From: an uncultured Blautia sp.
Lineage (GTDB): Bacteria; Bacillota; Clostridia; Lachnospirales; Lachnospiraceae
Assembly: GCA_934371915.1 (NCBI GenBank)
Contig: CAKROE010000065.1
Location: 1-12,546, forward strand
Direction: 5' to 3'
Length of the DNA stretch: 12,546 nt
Position 1 is the first letter of the stretch. Every line of letters begins with the position of its first letter. The position numbers and the translations under genes are program-made. Of the stretch, positions 1-6,256 are shown one piece after another. The notes beneath the pieces are model-generated. The model saw only the letters and a list, made by a program, of their open reading frames with translations, had not been told where the DNA came from and did no database searches.

Positions 1-207
1 CTGCTTTCTAATTTTGTGGGAATGCTCACAGACTCAAGAAGCTTTTTGTCCTATACCAGACATGAATATTTCCGCAGAATCCTCTGCGAACTTATCGGAG
101 GATGGGTTGAAAACGGAGAATATCCGGCAGATTACAAAACTCTGAAAGAAATTGTGTGTGGAATTGCGTACAATAACGCTGTAAGCTATTTTGGGTTTGA
201 CCTGTAA
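1..207 (+). CDS. uxaC: Glucuronate isomerase (uronate isomerase), C-terminal end, partial at 5'
   Basis: Only the last 68 codons are present; the frame is open from base 1 to the TAA at 205-207. The tail reads [12 protein letters not shown], then [10 protein letters not shown], then the ending [11 protein letters not shown]. This matches my memory of the UxaC carboxy end, where the conserved GMLTDSRSF loop and RHEYFRR helix belong to the amidohydrolase-like barrel. UxaC is cytoplasmic and interconverts D-glucuronate with D-fructuronate and D-galacturonate with D-tagaturonate, the first step of hexuronate use. A strong terminator follows within 40 bases, so uxaC is the last gene of its transcript. 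The LacI-type gene downstream is a natural candidate for its regulator. The family call is from motif recognition on a fragment; no other family with this tail comes to mind. Confidence 0.88.
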   Translation: MLSNFVGMLTDSRSFLSYTRHEYFRRILCELIGGWVENGEYPADYKTLKEIVCGIAYNNAVSYFGFDL

Positions 208-241
208 AATTGTTGGTGTTAAAATAAATATCAGAGCTTGA

Positions 242-281
242 AAAGAGCATATCAGACCCGTGTTGTCTGATATGCTTTTTC
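242..281 (+). terminator. Intrinsic terminator after uxaC
   Basis: A perfect 12-bp stem pairs 246-257 (AGCATATCAGAC) with 265-276 around a 7-base loop. It is followed by a T run at 276-280 and preceded by an A run at 241-244. This is a textbook rho-independent terminator 35 bases after the uxaC stop. The A-rich flank means it could also work weakly on the other strand. Confidence 0.9.
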
Positions 282-336
282 AATAGAAATCTTTGAGTGA
301 AAATTCTATCATCTCATAATGAACAGGAGAAAAAGA

Positions 337-1344
337 GTGAATATATATGATATTGCAAAGCTGGCAGATGTATCGATTGCAACAGTATCCAGAGTAGTGA
401 ATAACAGTCCCAAGGTAAGCCCAAAGACAAAAGAAAAGGTTCTTGCGGTTATGAAAGAAAATGAATACACGCCAAATGCATTTGCCAGAGGACTTGGACT
501 TGGGACAATGAAAACGGTTGGGATCATTTGTCCGAATATAGATGATATCTATATGGCAAAAGCGGTATCGTATCTGGAAAGCAATCTTCACGATCATGGA
601 TATGACTGCATTCTGGGATGCAGTGGTTTTAAGCAGGAGGAAAAGGAAAACTACGTAAAACTTCTTCTGTCCAAAAAAATTGACACACTGATCCTGGTTG
701 GCTCTACCTATGCAGGAAGGGGTAAGGATGAGGCGGACACAGATTATATTCGTGAGGCAGCTGAACAGGCTTCGGTATTTATGATCAATGCAAAGGTGGC
801 AGGAGATAATATTTACTGCACCTATGCAGATGATTTCCAGGCAACCTATGAAGTGACAAAGGCATATCTTCGAAGAGGGAAAGAGAAGATTCTCTTTATG
901 TATGATTCAGAATCATTCAGTGCAAGGCAGAAAATGGCAGGATATGAGGCAGCACTGCAGGATGCAGGTTATCCAATCCTTGGGAATCTGAAGTTCAAGA
1001 CAAAAAATGACATTGAATATACAAAAAACATGCTGTTTGAGTATAATAAAGTGCTTGATTTTGACAGCGTTCTTGCAACGGATGATGGTATTGCAGTCGG
1101 GGTGATCAAATATGCAAAGATAAAGGGGTTGTCCATTCCGGAGGAACTGTCGATCACAGGATATAATAATTCAATCCTTGCAATCGGCAGCGAGCCTGAA
1201 CTCACTTCCGTTGACAGTAAGCTTGGAGTAATGTGCAGAAAGACTGTGGAACGAATGATCGACCTTCTGGAGAATGAGAGCCGGATTGAGAAGAATGTGT
1301 GTGTTCCATGCGAAATAGTCCGCAGGTGCACTACGGATTATTAA
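337..1344 (+). CDS. LacI-family transcriptional regulator, probably of hexuronate genes
   Basis: A 335-residue protein with the standard LacI layout. An N-terminal helix-turn-helix at about residues 2-22 (NIYDIAKLADVSIATVSRVV) is followed by a hinge near 50-58. A periplasmic-binding-protein-like effector domain then runs to the end, with typical segments TVGIICPNI and SITGYNNS. The longest open frame begins at ATG 319, but an AGGAGA ribosome site at 325-330 lies inside that extension. It sits 6 bases before GTG 337, and starting there gives the MNIYDIA beginning usual for this family, so I chose GTG 337. It should bind DNA as a dimer and respond to a sugar or sugar acid. The neighbouring uxaC suggests a uronate-derived ligand, but this is inference from position only. 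No clear promoter of its own is visible; the gene may depend on leakage past the uxaC terminator or a weak site around 292-320. No convincing terminator follows it. Confidence 0.9.
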   Translation: MNIYDIAKLADVSIATVSRVVNNSPKVSPKTKEKVLAVMKENEYTPNAFARGLGLGTMKTVGIICPNIDDIYMAKAVSYLESNLHDHGYDCILGCSGFKQEEKENYVKLLLSKKIDTLILVGSTYAGRGKDEADTDYIREAAEQASVFMINAKVAGDNIYCTYADDFQATYEVTKAYLRRGKEKILFMYDSESFSARQKMAGYEAALQDAGYPILGNLKFKTKNDIEYTKNMLFEYNKVLDFDSVLATDDGIAVGVIKYAKIKGLSIPEELSITGYNNSILAIGSEPELTSVDSKLGVMCRKTVERMIDLLENESRIEKNVCVPCEIVRRCTTDY

Positions 1345-1365
1345 ATGTTGAGGATGAACCGGAAC

Positions 1366-1394
1366 TTGACAGTTTTTTTTTAACATGATATGAT
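1366..1394 (+). promoter_or_regulatory. Strong sigma-A promoter for the structured RNA
   Basis: A perfect -35 TTGACA (1366-1371) is separated by 17 bases from a near-perfect -10 TATGAT (1389-1394). The spacer carries nine T in a row at 1373-1381. Transcription is predicted to begin around 1401. This is by far the best promoter in the window and fits an abundant constitutive RNA. Confidence 0.85.
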
Positions 1395-1400
1395 TAGGTC

Positions 1401-1718
1401 GATTTTGAGAGACGAAGATGCAGAGTAACAGACAGAGTCTTTTCAAAGCAATTGTTTTGGACCACCCCACCGGGGTTAAGGCCATACGGACAGCCGGGTC
1501 CACTGCCGATTATGGTAACTTTGGTTACCTTATTGATTGAGTTAAAAGCTCAAATTTTATAAGTAGGTTCCTTTGATAACCGAGATGCGCCCGGAGCGCA
1601 GACTTGTGAAACGATCAATAAGAGTAGTAAAAGTATGATTGCTATATAGACTCTGATACGCATGCGGATATAGATCAAACGCAGGTTTGTGGCTTAGTGC
1701 CCTGACCTGCGTTTTTTT
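1401..1718 (+). ncRNA. Structured non-coding RNA, possibly raiA-motif class
   Basis: There is no credible reading frame here, but an organised fold is visible. A perfect 8-bp closing stem pairs 1433-1440 (CAGAGTCT) with 1648-1655. Inside it a second 8-bp long-range stem pairs 1530-1537 (TTATTGAT) with 1614-1621. Local hairpins are 1464-1468/1472-1476 (ACCCC/GGGGT), 1514-1519/1524-1529 (GGTAAC/GTTACC), 1537-1541/1549-1553 (TTGAG/CTCAA) and 1586-1590/1596-1600 (TGCGC/GCGCA). A further option is 1459-1463 with 1497-1501, which competes with or encloses the first hairpin. The transcript starts from an almost consensus promoter and ends in an intrinsic terminator, so it can be a free-standing RNA of about 320 nt. 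The unpaired stretches (GGTTAAGGCC, AACCGAGATGCGCCCGG, CAATAAGAGTAG) look like conserved elements. From memory they resemble the raiA-motif RNA of Firmicutes; that family call is tentative. It does not resemble tmRNA, RNase P, SRP RNA, 6S, T-box or lysine riboswitch sequences. Alternatively it is a regulatory leader of the downstream polyamine operon. Confidence 0.72.
1677..1718 (+). terminator. Intrinsic terminator of the structured RNA, upstream of the polyamine operon
   Basis: A perfect 10-bp stem pairs 1677-1686 (AAACGCAGGT) with 1705-1714. The 18-base loop can form a small inner GGC/GCC pairing, and T at 1712-1718 follows. It lies about 70 bases before the speA start. I see no obvious antiterminator pairing with either arm, so it may be constitutive. 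Confidence 0.88.
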
Positions 1719-1787
1719 ACGTTTTTTATTCAGTCTGTGGAATGTGTATTAAGGGTTGAGACAAAGGAAACTGGAATTGGAGGAATG

Positions 1788-3257
1788 ATGAAAGGAAGTC
1801 GTTTTAAATTAAACCAGAATCATGCACCTATACATGAAGCTCTGGAGACTTTCCGACGTATGAGAGTTGTACCATTTGATGTACCTGGCCATAAACGCGG
1901 AAGAGGCAATCCGGAGCTGACAGATTTTCTGGGACAAAAATGTGTAGGGGTTGATGTTAACAGTATGAAGCCGCTGGATAATCTTTGTCATCCGGTATCA
2001 GTAATACGGGAAGCAGAAGAACTGGCAGCAGATGCCTTTGGAGCAGCACATGCATTTCTGATGGTAGGAGGCACGACCAGTTCTGTCCAGACGATGGTCC
2101 TGACTGCCTGCAAACGTGGAGATGAGATCATATTGCCACGTAACGTTCACAGGAGTGTTTTGAATGCACTTGTTTTGTGTGGTGCGATTCCTGTTTATGT
2201 AAACCCGGAAGTAGATCAGCGGCTTGGAATTTCCCTTGGAATGAAAAGGGAACAGGTGGAGAAAGCGATAAAAGAACATCCAAAGGCAGTTGCGGTACTG
2301 GTAAACAATCCGACTTATTATGGTATATGCAGTGACCTGCGTGCGATCGTTAAGATGGCTCATGATGCAGGAATGCTTTGTCTGGCAGATGAGGCACATG
2401 GAACGCATTTTTATTTTGGAGGAGGTCTTCCTGTCTCTGCTATGGCAGCAGGTGCAGATATGGCAGCTGTGTCCATGCATAAGAGTGGAGGAAGTCTTAC
2501 ACAGTCAAGCCTTCTTCTTACAGGTCCGGATGTACATGCCGGCTATGTGCGCCAGATCATCAATCTGACACAGACGACCTCAGGAAGCTACCTTCTGATG
2601 TCAAGCCTTGATATCTCAAGAAGAAACCTTGCACAGCGCGGCCGTCAGATCTTTCACCAGGTAGCAGATATGGCGGAATATGCCAGAGAGGAAATCAATG
2701 CGATCGGTGGTTATTATGCATTCGGAAAAGAATTGGTAAACGGAAACTCCGTTTTTGATTTTGATATAACTAAACTAAGCGTACATACGCTGGATATCGG
2801 ACTTGCGGGAATCGAAGTGTATGATATTCTGCGTGACGAATATGATATTCAGATAGAGTTTGGAGATATCGGTAATATTCTTGCCTATCTTTCTATAGGA
2901 GACCGTGCACAGGAAGTAGAGCGGCTTGTGAGTGCACTTGCGGAGATCCGCAGACGTTTTCAGACAGATGGTTCAGGACTTCTGAGCCAGGAATATATTG
3001 ATCCACAGGTAGTGACCAGCCCGCAGGATGCTTTTTATGCGGATAAATGCAGCCTGCCGCTTCGTGAAACCGAGGGTAGGGTATGCAGTGAATTTGTGAT
3101 GTGCTATCCGCCTGGAATTCCGATTCTTGCACCGGGGGAGCGTATCACAGCAGAGATCCTGGATTATATTGAATATGCCAAAGCAAAGGGCTGTAATATG
3201 ACGGGACCTGAAGATCCGGATATTTTGAGACTGAATGTTCTGACAGGGAGGGAATGA
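1788..3257 (+). CDS. speA: Arginine decarboxylase, aminotransferase-fold Orn/Lys/Arg decarboxylase (SpeA type)
   Basis: A PLP enzyme of 489 residues, the length of the Bacillus SpeA type rather than the longer E. coli inducible decarboxylases. Visible motifs are the N-terminal PFDVPGHKRG (about residues 29-38), LPRNVHRS, and DEAHGTHF with Asp201 and His204 (numbered from ATG 1788). The PLP lysine is Lys232 in SMHKSGGSLTQSS, followed by the smaller C-terminal domain. Family knowledge allows arginine, lysine or ornithine as substrate. The speB gene two genes downstream makes arginine to agmatine the best reading. The longest frame starts at GTG 1737, but that start has no ribosome site and lies just after the terminator. 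GGAGG at 1779-1783 precedes ATG 1785 and ATG 1788. The spacing is short for both, and 1788 is the better of the two. It is first in a five-gene operon and its stop lies in the ribosome-binding region of speE. No good promoter lies between the terminator and this start. Confidence 0.88.
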   Translation: MKGSRFKLNQNHAPIHEALETFRRMRVVPFDVPGHKRGRGNPELTDFLGQKCVGVDVNSMKPLDNLCHPVSVIREAEELAADAFGAAHAFLMVGGTTSSVQTMVLTACKRGDEIILPRNVHRSVLNALVLCGAIPVYVNPEVDQRLGISLGMKREQVEKAIKEHPKAVAVLVNNPTYYGICSDLRAIVKMAHDAGMLCLADEAHGTHFYFGGGLPVSAMAAGADMAAVSMHKSGGSLTQSSLLLTGPDVHAGYVRQIINLTQTTSGSYLLMSSLDISRRNLAQRGRQIFHQVADMAEYAREEINAIGGYYAFGKELVNGNSVFDFDITKLSVHTLDIGLAGIEVYDILRDEYDIQIEFGDIGNILAYLSIGDRAQEVERLVSALAEIRRRFQTDGSGLLSQEYIDPQVVTSPQDAFYADKCSLPLRETEGRVCSEFVMCYPPGIPILAPGERITAEILDYIEYAKAKGCNMTGPEDPDILRLNVLTGRE

Positions 3258-3259
3258 TA

Positions 3260-4114
3260 ATGGAAATGTGGTTTTCAGAATTTCATACACCGGATGTGAA
3301 ACACAGTATCCGGGTAAACCGCCATCTTTATTCCAGACAGAGTGAGTATCAGAGAATTGATATTTTTGAGACACCGGAATTCGGCCGTGTGCTGACTCTG
3401 GACGGAAATGTAATGCTGACAGAGCGTGACGAATTTATTTATGATGAGATGATCACGCATGTGCCGATGTCGGTCCATAAAGAAGCAAAAGATATTCTGG
3501 TGATCGGTGCCGGAGATGGTGGCGTTGTCCGTGAACTGACCAGATATGACAGAGTGCGTCATATTGATCTGGTAGAAATGGATCCGATGGTTGTTGAGGC
3601 ATGTCGTGCCTATCTTCCGGGAAATGCCTGCAGACTGGATGACAGAAGAGTTCATCTTCATTATGAAAATGCGCTGAGATTTATCCGAAGATGTGAAGCA
3701 AAATATGATCTTATCATCGTGGATTCCTCTGATCCGTTTGGTCCGTCTGAAGGATTGTTTACCCGTGAATTTTATGGAAACTGTTACAATGCGCTGAAGG
3801 ATGACGGGATTATGGTAAACCAGCAGGGAAGCCCGTTTTATGCGGAAGATGCACATGCCATGCAGCGCAGCCATAAAAGGATTGCCAGCACTTTCCAGAT
3901 CAGCCGTGTTTACCAGGCACATATTCCAACCTTTGCTGCAGGTTACTGGCTGTTCGGATTTGCAAGTAAAAAATATCATCCGGTAGATGATCTGGATGCA
4001 GAGGCCTGGAACGCATTAAATCTTCGTACACGTTACTATACGACCAGACTCCATAAAGGGGCATTTTATCTTCCGGCTTTTCTGGAAGACATGCTGAAAG
4101 AAGTGGAGGATTAA
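3260..4114 (+). CDS. speE: Spermidine synthase-like aminopropyltransferase (SpeE family)
   Basis: A protein of 284 residues, usual for bacterial SpeE. A short N-terminal beta domain precedes a Rossmann methyltransferase-like domain. Motifs (numbered from ATG 3260): GAGDGG at 83-88 for the decarboxylated-SAM pocket, VEMD at 105-108, VDSSDPFGPS with the catalytic Asp155, and a C-terminal YYTTRLHKGAF of the family. Canonical SpeE moves an aminopropyl group from decarboxylated SAM to putrescine. Differences from the canonical pattern: YDE at 61-63 where Tyr-Gln/His-Glu is usual, GAGDGG for GGGDGG, and PTFAAG at 223-228 where PTYPSG is usual. An ATG at 3254 overlaps the speA stop, but GGGAGGG at 3246-3252 sits 7 bases before ATG 3260, so I use that start. 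The speE-speB order is the same as in Bacillus subtilis. No speD, the supplier of decarboxylated SAM, is in this window, so the substrate may differ. Confidence 0.87.
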   Translation: MEMWFSEFHTPDVKHSIRVNRHLYSRQSEYQRIDIFETPEFGRVLTLDGNVMLTERDEFIYDEMITHVPMSVHKEAKDILVIGAGDGGVVRELTRYDRVRHIDLVEMDPMVVEACRAYLPGNACRLDDRRVHLHYENALRFIRRCEAKYDLIIVDSSDPFGPSEGLFTREFYGNCYNALKDDGIMVNQQGSPFYAEDAHAMQRSHKRIASTFQISRVYQAHIPTFAAGYWLFGFASKKYHPVDDLDAEAWNALNLRTRYYTTRLHKGAFYLPAFLEDMLKEVED

Positions 4115-4117
4115 TTT

Positions 4118-4975
4118 ATGATTTTACCTAATATAGAAACTTTTATCGGCTGCGAAAGCAGTTTTGAGGAAGCATCCGTTGTTCTTTATGGTGCGCCGTT
4201 TGATTCTACAACAAGTTTTCGTCCGGGTGCCCGTTTTGGCCCATCAGCTATGCGCCATGAGAGTTTTGGCCTGGAGACCTACAGTCCGTATCAGGATAAA
4301 GACCTTATGGACATCAGCGTATTTGACAGCGGGGATCTGGAGCTTTGCTTTGGTAGCAGTGAAATGGCACTTTCAGACATTCAAAAGAGAGCAGAAGAAA
4401 TCCTGGGAGCAGGAAAATTCCCACTGCTTCTTGGAGGAGAACATCTGGTGACACTGGGAGCGGTGCGTGCCGTAGCCGCAAAATACCCGGATCTTCATAT
4501 TATCCATTTTGATGCACATGCAGATTTAAGAGATGATTATCTCGGAGCAAAATTAAGTCATGCCTGTGTCCTTCGCAGATGTCATGAGATTCTGGGAGAC
4601 GGCCGTATCCATCAGTTCTGCATCCGCAGCGGTGAGAGAGAAGAATTTCAGTTTGCTTCCGGACACACAGATTTTCATCCGTTTACTTTTGACGGACTGG
4701 AAGAGACAGTCAGAGAACTGAAAGAGAAACAGGTCCCGGTATATTTTACAATTGACCTTGACTGCCTGGATCCGTCTGCATTTCCGGGAACAGGAACTCC
4801 GGAGGCGGGAGGTGTGAGCTTTTTAGAGCTTCTTAAAGCAATACGTACCGTTTCTCAGGCGAACGTGGTAGGGGCAGATGTCAATGAACTGGCGCCTATG
4901 CTGGATGCAAGTGGTGTTTCAACTGCAACAGCCTGCAAGGTTCTTCGTGAACTGCTTCTGGCAATTGCAAAATAA
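4118..4975 (+). CDS. speB: Agmatinase (or aminopropylagmatine ureohydrolase), arginase family
   Basis: A 285-residue ureohydrolase with all expected binuclear Mn ligands in place: His109 in GGEH, Asp132, His134 and Asp136 in FDAHAD, and Asp213 and Asp215 in DLDCLDP. The PGTGTPEAGG loop and GADVNELAP are also present. It aligns well by eye with Bacillus subtilis SpeB, including the RSG region near residue 170 and the EHLVT stretch. Family function is hydrolysis of agmatine to putrescine and urea. Close relatives act instead on N1-aminopropylagmatine to give spermidine, and the neighbouring genes make that a real alternative. GGAGG at 4105-4109 is 8 bases before ATG 4118, and the gap after speE is 3 bases, so the genes are translationally linked in one operon. 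Confidence 0.9.
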   Translation: MILPNIETFIGCESSFEEASVVLYGAPFDSTTSFRPGARFGPSAMRHESFGLETYSPYQDKDLMDISVFDSGDLELCFGSSEMALSDIQKRAEEILGAGKFPLLLGGEHLVTLGAVRAVAAKYPDLHIIHFDAHADLRDDYLGAKLSHACVLRRCHEILGDGRIHQFCIRSGEREEFQFASGHTDFHPFTFDGLEETVRELKEKQVPVYFTIDLDCLDPSAFPGTGTPEAGGVSFLELLKAIRTVSQANVVGADVNELAPMLDASGVSTATACKVLRELLLAIAK

Positions 4976-4996
4976 TATTATAAAAGGAGTAGAATT

Positions 4997-6256
4997 ATGA
5001 GCAGAGTATTAGTGATCGGCTGCGGTGGAGTAGCCAGTGTGGCAATTCAGAAATGTTGCCAGGTTGATGAGGTATTTACAGAAATGTGTATCGCAAGCCG
5101 TACAAAGGAAAAATGTGATGCGCTTGTAGAAAAACTGAAAGGAAAGACAAAAACTGTTCTTACTACAGCTAAGGTGGATGCAGATGATGTAGATCAGCTG
5201 ATCGAACTGATCAACAGCTATAAACCGGATCTGGTAATGAACATCGCACTTCCTTATCAGGATCTGACAATCATGGATGCGTGTCTGGCATGTGGCGTAA
5301 ATTATATGGATACAGCAAACTATGAGCCGGAAGATACCGATGATCCAGAGTGGCGTGCCATCTATGAAAAACGCTGCAAAGAAGAAGGCTTTTCCGCATA
5401 CTTTGATTATTCCTGGCAGTGGGCATATCGTAAAAAATTCGAAGATGCAGGACTTACAGCACTTCTTGGATGTGGATTTGACCCGGGTGTTACACAGGCT
5501 TATTGTGCCTATGCATTAAAGCATGAATTTGACCAGATTGATACAATTGATATCCTGGACTGCAACGGCGGTGATCATGGATACGCATTTGCGACAAACT
5601 TTAATCCGGAGATTAATCTTCGTGAGGTAAGTGCACCGGGAAGCTACTGGGAAGACGGACACTGGGTAGAAATCCCTCCGATGGATATCAAGAGAGAATA
5701 TAACTTCGACCAGGTTGGAGATAAGGATATGTATCTGCTCCACCATGAAGAGATTGAGTCTCTTGCAAAAACAATCCCAGGTGTAAAACGTATCCGTTTC
5801 TTCATGACTTTTGGACAGAGCTATCTGGATCACATGCGTTGTCTTGAAGATGTAGGAATGCTTTCTACAACACCGATCCAGTACAATGGACAGGAAATCG
5901 TTCCGATCCAGTTTTTGAAAGCACTGCTTCCGGATCCGGCAAGCCTTGGACCACGTACAAAAGGAAAAACAAATATTGGCTGTATCTTTACCGGTGTAAA
6001 AGACGGAAAAGAAAAAACATACTATATCTACAATGTATGTGATCATCAGGAATGCTATCACGAAGTAGGAAGCCAGGCAATCAGCTATACAACAGGTGTT
6101 CCGGCAATGTGTGGAGCACTTATGATGCTGACAGGAAAATGGATCAGACCAGGTGTATATACCGTAGAAGAATTTGATCCGGATCCGTTCCTGGATGCTC
6201 TTGACCGTTATGGCCTGCCACGCAGTGAAAGCCACGATCCGAAGCTGGTAGACTGA
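4997..6256 (+). CDS. Carboxynorspermidine/carboxyspermidine dehydrogenase (saccharopine dehydrogenase family)
   Basis: A 419-residue NAD(P)-dependent reductase of the saccharopine dehydrogenase-like family. The N-terminal Rossmann motif VLVIGCGGVA (residues 4-13) opens the protein; ALPYQDLTIMDACL and NYMDTANYEPED follow in the cofactor domain. A C-terminal catalytic region contains LLGCGFDPGVTQAY. Family knowledge: these enzymes reductively condense L-aspartate beta-semialdehyde with a diamine. The products are carboxyspermidine from putrescine, carboxynorspermidine from diaminopropane, or carboxyaminopropylagmatine from agmatine. The paired nspC-type decarboxylase directly downstream, overlapping by one base, secures the pathway role over lysine metabolism. 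AAGGAG at 4984-4989 lies 7 bases before the ATG. Which amine it uses cannot be read from sequence; putrescine or agmatine is likely given speA and speB. Confidence 0.87.
   Translation: MSRVLVIGCGGVASVAIQKCCQVDEVFTEMCIASRTKEKCDALVEKLKGKTKTVLTTAKVDADDVDQLIELINSYKPDLVMNIALPYQDLTIMDACLACGVNYMDTANYEPEDTDDPEWRAIYEKRCKEEGFSAYFDYSWQWAYRKKFEDAGLTALLGCGFDPGVTQAYCAYALKHEFDQIDTIDILDCNGGDHGYAFATNFNPEINLREVSAPGSYWEDGHWVEIPPMDIKREYNFDQVGDKDMYLLHHEEIESLAKTIPGVKRIRFFMTFGQSYLDHMRCLEDVGMLSTTPIQYNGQEIVPIQFLKALLPDPASLGPRTKGKTNIGCIFTGVKDGKEKTYYIYNVCDHQECYHEVGSQAISYTTGVPAMCGALMMLTGKWIRPGVYTVEEFDPDPFLDALDRYGLPRSESHDPKLVD

Noticed and set aside
292..320. Promoter TTTGAG-17-CATAAT for the LacI gene
   Set aside because: It would start transcription at about 327, inside the ribosome site used for GTG 337, so it cannot serve that start well.
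1395..1720. Known riboswitch or housekeeping RNA classes (lysine, cobalamin, T-box, guanidine, tmRNA, RNase P, 6S)
   Set aside because: Their hallmark motifs are missing. The CCACTG at 1500-1505 recalls part of a cobalamin box but the surrounding conserved elements are absent.
1737..1787. Longer SpeA start at GTG 1737
   Set aside because: It has no ribosome site, begins right after the RNA terminator, and the added 16 residues do not look like the family. GGAGG at 1779-1783 points to ATG 1785 or 1788.
3275..3979. Open frame of 234 codons on the minus strand
   Set aside because: It lies wholly antisense to speE, shows no family motifs and has Cys/His/Ile-rich content typical of a shadow frame.
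5516..6235. Open frame of 239 codons on the minus strand
   Set aside because: Antisense to the well-supported dehydrogenase gene, with no recognisable domain and no ribosome site worth noting.
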